From contig JADHRO010000006.1 in the NCBI GenBank assembly GCA_016777395.1, positions 1-23,125 on the forward strand: DNA of 23,125 nt, in the 5' to 3' direction. Of the stretch, positions 1 through 5,710 are shown in pieces (position 1 is the stretch's first letter; each line of letters opens with the position of its first letter). The position numbers were made by a program, and so were the translations under genes. Below the pieces are notes generated by a model. It was not told the DNA's origin. It did not search any database and was given only the letters and a program-made list of their open reading frames with translations. Source of the stretch: Chitinophagales bacterium (GTDB lineage: Bacteria; Bacteroidota; Bacteroidia; Chitinophagales; UBA8649).

Positions 1-1
1 T

Positions 2-256
2 GAAGTTAGTAATCGGTATGTGTTTAGGCAAAATTACTTGAACGCTGATCAAGATTTTGTGGCTCCACCACCAGGATATAATTTGCTTGGTGCAAAAATT
101 TCTGCGAATATCAGTAGTTCAAAGGTCGGATATCGCTTATTTGTTCAAGTTGAGAACATGCTTAATGCTTCTTATCGAGATTATTTGAATAGACAACGGT
201 ACTTTGCAGACGATTTGGGTATTAGTTTTACTCTGGGGGCTCAGTTGAAGTTTTAA
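2..256 (+). CDS. TonB-dependent receptor, C-terminal fragment (5' end outside window)
   Basis: The frame is open from the window edge to a TAA at 254-256, giving about 84 residues. The final stretch alternates polar and hydrophobic residues as in outer-membrane beta strands. It contains a segment resembling the receptor C terminus (F-V-Q-V-E-N-M-L-N-A-S-Y-R-D-Y), where the 'N-L-hydroxy-Y' turn and a following 'Y-F-A-D-D-L-G-I-S-F-T-L-G' strand are typical of TonB-dependent receptors. The last residue is Phe, the usual outer-membrane-protein C-terminal signal recognised by the Bam machinery. The substrate cannot be told from this piece. The GTG at position 20 is internal, not a start. Confidence 0.75.
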   Translation, partial: EVSNRYVFRQNYLNADQDFVAPPPGYNLLGAKISANISSSKVGYRLFVQVENMLNASYRDYLNRQRYFADDLGISFTLGAQLKF

Positions 257-320
257 TTATATTGTTTTATATTTAAACCAGAGCGTTAATTTTAAATCGC
301 AAGAGAACAAAATTAAAAAA

Positions 321-346
321 CCCCAAGTCTTCACTTGGGGTTTTTT
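321..346. terminator. Bidirectional intrinsic terminator
   Basis: A perfect 8-bp stem (CCCCAAGT / ACTTGGGG, 321-328 and 333-340) with a CTTC loop is followed by six T on the plus strand. It is preceded by six A, which become a T run on the minus strand. It therefore can end transcription of the receptor gene from the left and of the tRNA-Phe gene from the right, whose 3' end lies 8 bp away. Confidence 0.9.
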
Positions 347-348
347 CG

Positions 349-421
349 TGGTGCCTCCAGGAATCGAACCAGGGACACAAGGATTTTCAGTCCTTTGCTC
401 TACCAACTGAGCTAAGGCACC
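349..421 (-). tRNA. tRNA-Phe (anticodon GAA)
   Basis: Read on the minus strand this is a complete 73-nt cloverleaf. The acceptor stem GGTGCCT pairs with AGGCACC, followed by discriminator A. The D-loop region has TTAGCTCAGTTGGTAGAGC. The anticodon stem AAGGA/TCCTT closes the loop CTGAAAA with GAA at its centre. The T arm contains GGTTCGATTCC. The terminal CCA is not encoded, since the sequence continues with CG after the discriminator, so it must be added by CCA-adding enzyme. A promoter-like box lies just upstream and an intrinsic terminator just downstream, so the gene looks monocistronic. Confidence 0.97.
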
Positions 422-438
422 AGCCTTTAAAAGGATTG

Positions 439-470
439 CAAAGGTAAAATTTAATTTCATTTAAACACAA
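439..470 (-). promoter_or_regulatory. Candidate promoter of tRNA-Phe (Bacteroidota type)
   Basis: On the minus strand TACCTTTG (439-446) fits the Bacteroidota -7 consensus TAnnTTTG. A TTG (468-470) stands 21 bp upstream, within the usual 17-23 bp range. The predicted start of transcription, about 7 bp downstream, falls roughly 10 bp before the mature tRNA 5' end. Inferred from consensus only. Confidence 0.6.
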
Positions 471-505
471 AAAAAATGAATAGATTTTTTTACGAAATGC
501 AGTTG

Positions 506-513
506 TATATTTG
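506..513 (+). promoter_or_regulatory. Candidate -7 box of trkA
   Basis: TATATTTG matches TAnnTTTG exactly and ends 18 bp before the trkA ATG. No clear TTG is present at the -33 distance, where there is only a T-rich run. If used, the leader would be about 10 nt long. Confidence 0.45.
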
Positions 514-531
514 TAATATAATTAGACCTTA

Positions 532-1872
532 ATGAGAATAGTTATCGCAGGAGCAGGAGATGTTGGCATTCACTTAGCCCGTTTGCTTGCGCAAGAAAAA
601 CAAGACACTGTAATCATTGATCAAGATTCGGAGAGTTTGCAATATGTGGAAAATCACTTAGATGTTTTCACTCTTAAAGGCGATGCTACTTGTCCGTTGA
701 TATTGAAAGAGGCAAAAATAGAGAAAGCTGCGCTTTTTATTGCGGTGACCGCAACAGAGGCCCACAACATTACGAGTTGTATTTTGGCAAAGAAAATGGG
801 CGCTAGACAAACGATTTCTCGGATCAGCAATGCAGAATACCTTAATAAAGAAACAGGTTTAGACCTTAATGAATTGGGAATTGATTTTATGATTTCTCCC
901 GAAAAGTTGGCCGCCTTGGAAATCGAACGCTTGGTAAGTCGAAATGCATTTACTGATAGTTTTGAATTTGATGAGGGAAAACTTCACCTTGTTGGTATCC
1001 ATTTAGAAGCGCTATCCCCTCTAGTTGGCAAACAGCTGGAAGAAACTTCATACCTAAACCCTGCAAGTAATTTTATCCCAGTAGCCATTAAGCGAAAGAC
1101 TGCTACATTAATTCCCCGTAGTACAACGTTTTTTGAGGAAGGTGATTTTGTATACTTTGTTTCTAAAGAAGATGGCGTTGTAGAGATAAGTATGTTAAGC
1201 GGTAGAGATAAGTTGAAAAGTAATGGAGTAATGATTCTTGGCGGAAGTCGCATTGGCATCAAAACAGCTGCTGCGCTTTCTGATAACTACAATGTTAAAA
1301 TCATTGAGCAAGATGAAAAGAAATGCTTTGAGATTACAGATAAGCTTCAAAACGTACTTGTAATTAATGGGGATGGAAGAGACGTTGAGCTGCTGCGCGA
1401 GGAAGATATAGGGGCAATGGGTATTTTTATAGCGGTAACAGGAAGTTCGACAGCTAATATTATGGCTTGTCTAGTGGCCAAAGCTCAGGGTGTTACTAAA
1501 ACGATCGCTCTCATAGAAAACATTGATTATATCCAACTTTCTCAAATGGTTGGAATTGATACGATGATTAATAAGAAACTGATCGCAGCAAGTAACATTT
1601 TTAGGCATATACGGAAAGGGGAAGTTCTTTCACTAACAAATATTCATGGAGTAGATGCCGAGGTTCTTGAGTTTAGAGTGTCAGAAAAATCTAAGGTGGC
1701 CAAAAAACCAATACGCGATATTAATTTTCCGAAAGGAGCCATCATTGGTGGAGTTATCCGAAATAATCAAGGGATGATAACCATAGGCGATTTTCAGATT
1801 GAAGAAGGGGATCATGTTGTTGTTTTTGCCATGAAAGAATCTATCTCTAAGGTGGAAAATTTCTTTAAATAG
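532..1872 (+). CDS. trkA: Trk system potassium uptake protein TrkA
   Basis: This is the cytoplasmic NAD(H)/nucleotide-binding regulator of the Trk/Ktr K+ channel, forming a ring under the membrane subunit encoded next door. It is 446 residues, close to the 458 of E. coli TrkA, with the duplicated layout of that family. The first Rossmann (RCK) domain starts with G-A-G-D-V-G at residues 7-12. It is followed by a TrkA_C-type domain with 'L-V-G-K-Q-L-E-E' near residues 164-171. A second Rossmann domain starts with V-M-I-L-G-G-S-R-I-G around residues 232-241, followed by a second TrkA_C domain ending in 'E-E-G-D-H-V-V-V-F'. The ATG at 532 gives the Rossmann strand immediately, so the start is secure. 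trkH follows after 11 bp, indicating an operon. Confidence 0.96.
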   Translation: MRIVIAGAGDVGIHLARLLAQEKQDTVIIDQDSESLQYVENHLDVFTLKGDATCPLILKEAKIEKAALFIAVTATEAHNITSCILAKKMGARQTISRISNAEYLNKETGLDLNELGIDFMISPEKLAALEIERLVSRNAFTDSFEFDEGKLHLVGIHLEALSPLVGKQLEETSYLNPASNFIPVAIKRKTATLIPRSTTFFEEGDFVYFVSKEDGVVEISMLSGRDKLKSNGVMILGGSRIGIKTAAALSDNYNVKIIEQDEKKCFEITDKLQNVLVINGDGRDVELLREEDIGAMGIFIAVTGSSTANIMACLVAKAQGVTKTIALIENIDYIQLSQMVGIDTMINKKLIAASNIFRHIRKGEVLSLTNIHGVDAEVLEFRVSEKSKVAKKPIRDINFPKGAIIGGVIRNNQGMITIGDFQIEEGDHVVVFAMKESISKVENFFK

Positions 1873-1883
1873 GAATAGATACA

Positions 1884-3353
1884 ATGAAGTTGAACTGGAA
1901 AGTTATTGTAAGTTTTTGGGGCGCGCTGTTAATGATTAATGGGGTTTTCATGTTTTTCGCTATTATACCTGGTGTTCTTATGCACAATGATTCTGGATGG
2001 AAAGCACTTCTAATTTCTGGTGTCATTAATATTTTCATAGGTGGATTAATGCAACTTTTTTCAAGAACTGAGGATAAAACTATTACCAAACGAGAGGGTT
2101 TTTTAATTGTCTCTTTGGGTTGGATATTCTTAACCATTGGCGGCTGTTTCCCTTATCTCATAAGCGGCAGTATTCCCTCTCTTGTCTCTGCTATTTTTGA
2201 AACGATTTCGGGGTATACCACGACTGGAGCATCTGTGCTTAATGATATTGAGTCAATATCACCATCTATACTTACTTGGCGAAGTATTACCCATTGGATA
2301 GGTGGGATGGGAATCATTGTGCTTACCGTAGCCATTCTTCCTATACTGGGAATCGGTGGTATGCAGCTGTTTTCTGCAGAAGCACCAGGCGTTACTACAG
2401 ACAAATTACATCCCAGAATTACCGACACTGCAAAAAGGCTCTGGTTTATATATGTGGGAATGACCTTTGCGGAAACAATCCTATTAAAATTAGCTGGAAT
2501 GAGCTGGTTTGACGCCATTAATCATAGTATGGCGACGGTGTCAACTGGCGGTTTTTCAACAAAAAATGATAGCATAGCAGCCTTTGAAAATCCGTTAATC
2601 CACTATATCATTATACTCTTTATGTTTCTTTCAGGTGTAAATTTCGCGCTTACGTATTGGGGCTTGAAGGGCAAGTTAGATAAGATATATAAAAACCAGG
2701 AGTTTAAATTTTATCTGTTTATCACCATGTTCATCACCTTTATATGTACCCTCATATTGATGACAAACGCTTCTGTTGACTGGAGCCTAGAGGAGTCATT
2801 TCGTAAAAGTCTTTTTCAAGTCATTGCATTTATAACCACAACAGGGTTTGTTACAGAGGATTTAACTAATATTCAAGGCGCATCTATACTTAAGGTTATT
2901 TTCTTCTTCCTACTTTTTATGGGAGGAAGTGCAGGTTCTACTGCAGGAGGTATCAAAATTGTAAGGCATCTTGTGATTTTCAAAAATTCTTGGTTAGAAT
3001 TTAAACGATTGTTACACCCATCGGGAATAATACCTGTTCGCTATAACGGTAATTCTGTGGAGGGAAGAATTACTTTTAATGTCATGGCATTCATCATTAT
3101 TTATTTGATGATATTTGGTTTTGGGAGTATCGTAATGGCAGCTACGGGCTTAGACTTTGAAACGGCAATTGGAGCCGCTGCTACCAGTATTGGTAATGTT
3201 GGCCCTTCAATAGGAGGGGTGTGCCCAGTGTGTAATTTTTCAGGTATTAGTGCATTTGGGAAACTCTTTCTTTCTCTATTAATGCTCATTGGTCGCTTGG
3301 AAATCTTTACTGTTCTTATATTGTTTACCCCATTTTTTTGGAGAAGAAGCTGA
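1884..3353 (+). CDS. trkH: Trk/Ktr-type potassium uptake membrane subunit TrkH
   Basis: This is the K+-translocating inner-membrane subunit partnered by TrkA. It is 489 residues, matching the family (E. coli TrkH 483), and very hydrophobic throughout. The four pore loops are visible as selectivity-filter-like segments: T-T-T-G-A-S near residues 112-117, S-T-G-G-F-S-T, T-T-T-G-F-V-T and T-S-I-G-N-V-G-P-S. The 'G-G-M-G-I-I-V-L' helix after the first loop, the 'G-G-S-A-G-S-T-A-G-G-I-K' segment and the end 'G-R-L-E-I-F-T-V-L-I-L-F-T-P-F-F-W' are all standard, so the protein is full length. It lies 11 bp after trkA and is surely cotranscribed. No terminator is visible before msrB. Confidence 0.96.
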   Translation: MKLNWKVIVSFWGALLMINGVFMFFAIIPGVLMHNDSGWKALLISGVINIFIGGLMQLFSRTEDKTITKREGFLIVSLGWIFLTIGGCFPYLISGSIPSLVSAIFETISGYTTTGASVLNDIESISPSILTWRSITHWIGGMGIIVLTVAILPILGIGGMQLFSAEAPGVTTDKLHPRITDTAKRLWFIYVGMTFAETILLKLAGMSWFDAINHSMATVSTGGFSTKNDSIAAFENPLIHYIIILFMFLSGVNFALTYWGLKGKLDKIYKNQEFKFYLFITMFITFICTLILMTNASVDWSLEESFRKSLFQVIAFITTTGFVTEDLTNIQGASILKVIFFFLLFMGGSAGSTAGGIKIVRHLVIFKNSWLEFKRLLHPSGIIPVRYNGNSVEGRITFNVMAFIIIYLMIFGFGSIVMAATGLDFETAIGAAATSIGNVGPSIGGVCPVCNFSGISAFGKLFLSLLMLIGRLEIFTVLILFTPFFWRRS

Positions 3354-3441
3354 TCCGTCATTTTGTGAACTTGCTGACGACTTAGCAGGATTTACTCCTG
3401 GCATTTCAAAAGGAACTTGTCCGCCGCATTTTGGGTTTTAG
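3354..3441 (+). other. Intergenic coding-like tail of unknown origin, no start codon
   Basis: Between trkH and msrB the frame of msrB is open and reads a Cys- and Pro-containing tail ending G-T-C-P-P-H-F-G-F before a TAG at 3439-3441, 15 bp ahead of the msrB ATG. The frame continues backwards as a shadow of trkH until a TAA at 3280 and has no ATG. It is too short to be statistically convincing. It could be the remnant of a lost gene or chance. I do not recognise it. Confidence 0.2.
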
Positions 3442-3456
3442 TTACAAGAAATTATT

Positions 3457-3918
3457 ATGCTCAATTGGAATGATATTATAAAATTTGCTTCGCACGGTAA
3501 TCCCGAGCCAGAACGGCGCTTGGATAGGTCTGATAAAGAATGGAAACAACAACTATCGCCTGAAGAATATAGAATAACCCGTCAAAAAGGAACTGAACGA
3601 CCTCATACGGGAGCTCTATGTAGCGCTCATGAAGCAGGTAAGTATGCCTGCATTTGTTGCGGCACTAATTTGTTTGATTCTACCATCAAGTTTGAATCAG
3701 GGTCAGGTTGGCCTAGCTTTACTCAACCCATTGAAGTCAATGCCATAAAGTATGAAAAGGATACGGCGATGGGAATGATTCGCGTGGAAGTAATGTGCAA
3801 TGTCTGCGATAGTCACTTAGGGCATGTTTTTCCAGATGGACCTGAACCTAGCGGTCTACGATATTGCGTAAACTCTGCATCCATAAAATTGATTGAAGCG
3901 ATAAATGATAATCGATAA
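3457..3918 (+). CDS. msrB: Peptide-methionine (R)-S-oxide reductase MsrB
   Basis: It reduces the R epimer of methionine sulfoxide in proteins, usually using thioredoxin. It is 153 residues, a normal single-domain length. Four structural zinc cysteines are present as two CxxC pairs: C65/C68 (Y-A-C-I-C-C) and C114/C117 (V-M-C-N-V-C). The catalytic Cys is C137 in R-Y-C-V-N-S. C55, in H-T-G-A-L-C, sits where the resolving Cys of many MsrB proteins lies. The G-S-G-W-P-S-F-T and H-L-G-H-V-F-P-D-G-P motifs are intact. The N terminus (M-L-N-W-N-D) matches flavobacterial orthologues as I know them, supporting the ATG chosen. selO starts 5 bp downstream, so the two are translationally linked or at least cotranscribed. 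Confidence 0.97.
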   Translation: MLNWNDIIKFASHGNPEPERRLDRSDKEWKQQLSPEEYRITRQKGTERPHTGALCSAHEAGKYACICCGTNLFDSTIKFESGSGWPSFTQPIEVNAIKYEKDTAMGMIRVEVMCNVCDSHLGHVFPDGPEPSGLRYCVNSASIKLIEAINDNR

Positions 3919-3923
3919 AATTT

Positions 3924-5483
3924 GTGAAATCAATTACATTACATAACAACTTTACCAAGGAGTTGCCTGGAGATGAAAACACAAGTAATGCGAGGAGACA
4001 GGTATATAAGGCTTCATACTCATATGCCGAACCGCTTAGCCCATCAAACCCATCAATGATTATTACTTCTAAAGATATGGGTAAATCTTTGGGCTTAGAT
4101 AATATGGCTTCAGAAGAATTCCTTCACTTGATGACTGGGAAGAAGATTGTAGCTAAAAGTTCCCCATATGCCATGTGTTATGGCGGACATCAATTTGGAC
4201 ATTGGGCCGGCCAGTTGGGTGATGGACGAGCGATCAACTTAGGCGAGATAAAACATGATGGAAAATCATGGGTACTTCAATTAAAGGGCGCTGGTCCAAC
4301 TCCCTATTCTAGAGGGGCAGATGGACTGGCTGTGCTGCGATCTTCCGTAAGAGAATTCTTATGCAGTGAATCTATGTTTTATTTGGGGGTTTCCACCACT
4401 CGCGCGCTCTCCCTCGCATTAACAGGTGATAAAGTGCTCCGGGACGTTTTGTATGACGGCAATCCTATCTACGAAAAAGGAGCGATTGTTTGCAGGGTAT
4501 CAGAAAGCTTTATTCGAATTGGTAATTTTGAATTGCAGAGTGCAAGAAAAGACTTAGATAGCTTAAAAATATTGGCAGATTTTACGATTAGACACTTTTA
4601 CCCGAATTTAAAAGGACAAGGGAAAGACTTGTATCTAAGTTTTTTTAGAGCAGTGGCTGCCCGAACAGCAAGTATGATTATTGATTGGCAACGTGTAGGT
4701 TTTGTGCATGGGGTTATGAATACGGATAATATGTCTATTTTAGGACAAACAATAGATTATGGTCCTTATGGGTGGTTGGAAAACTATGATGAAGAGTGGA
4801 CCCCAAACACCACAGACCAAGAGCATCGCAGGTATCGTTTTGGTAATCAAGGTTCTGTGGCACTATGGAATTTAACCCAACTCGCGAACGCGCTATACCC
4901 CTTGATTGAAGATGTTCCTGCACTTGAAATAAGTCTAGATGAATATCGAACAAATTACCTAAAAGACTATCATAAAATGTTAAATACGAAGATAGGTTTA
5001 ACTAAAATGAAGGGGAATGATGAAAAATTGAATAAGGACCTGCATGACTTAATGATACATACCCAAACAGATATGACTATCTTTTATCGCCAACTTAGTT
5101 TATTTGAAGTAGACAAGCCAAGTGAGCATTTAAGATTAGTTAAGGATGCTTGCTACATCGGAGATGTGGTTTTTAATGAAAACAAGGAGGCATGGCTGAA
5201 TTGGCTAGTTCGTTATGCTTGCCGATTAACAGAAGAAAGCAAGCCGGAAGAAGAACGAAGAGCCAATATGAACGGTGTCAATCCAAAGTATGTCTTACGA
5301 AATTATATGGCGCAGTTAGCCATTGAAGAAGCGGATAAAGGAAATTATGCTTTGATTCACGAACTGCATGACTTGCTTAAAAATCCTTATGAAGAGCAGC
5401 CTGAAATGCAAAAATGGTTTGCAATGCGTCCCTCTTGGGCATTGAACAAAGCAGCTTGCTCTCAGTTATCTTGCAGTAGCTAA
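3924..5483 (+). CDS. selO: Protein adenylyltransferase SelO (YdiU family)
   Basis: SelO is a pseudokinase-fold enzyme that binds ATP upside down and transfers AMP to Ser/Thr/Tyr of target proteins; E. coli and yeast SelO act on redox proteins such as glutaredoxin and respond to oxidative stress. It is 519 residues (E. coli 478). Visible family motifs are Y-G-G-H-Q-F-G-H-W-A-G-Q-L-G-D-G-R (residues 86-102), L-K-G-A-G with the nucleotide-binding K121, G-V-M-N-T-D-N-M-S with D268 and N269, and I-D-Y-G-P-Y-G with metal-binding D278, exactly 10 residues after D268 as in characterised SelO. The C terminus is Cys-Ser-Ser, the position occupied by selenocysteine in animal SelO; here it is a plain TGC Cys codon. 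The start is GTG, 5 bp after the msrB stop. The conserved N-terminal segment begins soon after, so the first in-frame ATG (residue 45) would be too late. Confidence 0.95.
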   Translation: MKSITLHNNFTKELPGDENTSNARRQVYKASYSYAEPLSPSNPSMIITSKDMGKSLGLDNMASEEFLHLMTGKKIVAKSSPYAMCYGGHQFGHWAGQLGDGRAINLGEIKHDGKSWVLQLKGAGPTPYSRGADGLAVLRSSVREFLCSESMFYLGVSTTRALSLALTGDKVLRDVLYDGNPIYEKGAIVCRVSESFIRIGNFELQSARKDLDSLKILADFTIRHFYPNLKGQGKDLYLSFFRAVAARTASMIIDWQRVGFVHGVMNTDNMSILGQTIDYGPYGWLENYDEEWTPNTTDQEHRRYRFGNQGSVALWNLTQLANALYPLIEDVPALEISLDEYRTNYLKDYHKMLNTKIGLTKMKGNDEKLNKDLHDLMIHTQTDMTIFYRQLSLFEVDKPSEHLRLVKDACYIGDVVFNENKEAWLNWLVRYACRLTEESKPEEERRANMNGVNPKYVLRNYMAQLAIEEADKGNYALIHELHDLLKNPYEEQPEMQKWFAMRPSWALNKAACSQLSCSS

Positions 5484-5681
5484 ACTGCCCACTATTGCTT
5501 CTTGTCTGATGAAAAATTTAGACTTGAAGCATTATACAAGGCCCTAACTTCAATTAAAGGAGAGGATGAACTTGCTCATTTAAATGGAATTGATAACTTT
5601 GCAACTCAGATAAGCATCAATAGTAAGCAGATAATCGCTGTTGAGTCAGCATATTTCGGTAGAGGTAATTTGGCTCCATAA
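5484..5681 (+). pseudogene. Unidentified 65-codon open frame, possible gene remnant
   Basis: Directly after the selO stop the same frame stays open for 65 sense codons to a TAA at 5679-5681. The product is soluble-looking and has balanced composition (segments D-E-K-F-R-L-E-A-L-Y-K-A-L and Q-I-I-A-V-E-S-A-Y-F-G-R-G). There is no ATG in frame; the only alternative initiator seen is TTG at 5502, which would give 59 residues, with no ribosome site. I cannot assign a family. It may be the 3' remnant of a deleted gene, a real small gene starting at TTG, or chance. The selO stop is genuine because SelO ends in CSS in other organisms, so this is not a normal extension of SelO. Confidence 0.3.
5572..5601 (+). 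promoter_or_regulatory. Candidate promoter of the cysteine dioxygenase-decarboxylase gene
   Basis: TTG at 5572-5574 and TAACTTTG at 5594-5601 are separated by 19 bp and fit the Bacteroidota pattern TTG-N(17-23)-TAnnTTTG. The predicted transcript would have a leader of about 100 nt before the ATG at 5711. It lies inside the unexplained open frame, which argues against that frame being a functional gene, or else the box is a chance match. Confidence 0.4.
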
Positions 5682-5710
5682 AAAAACAGCTTGTTAGGAA
5701 TTGCTAATAC

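Noticed and set aside
257..460. 67-codon minus-strand open frame containing 'GALAQLVEQRTENP'
   Set aside because: This peptide string is the well-known false translation of a tRNA; the locus is tRNA-Phe(GAA).
2153..2518. 121-codon minus-strand frame inside trkH
   Set aside because: Antisense shadow of a clear gene, with no recognisable domain or start context.
5472..5483. Selenocysteine in SelO
   Set aside because: The codon at the Sec position is TGC and the stop is TAA, so ordinary Cys is encoded.
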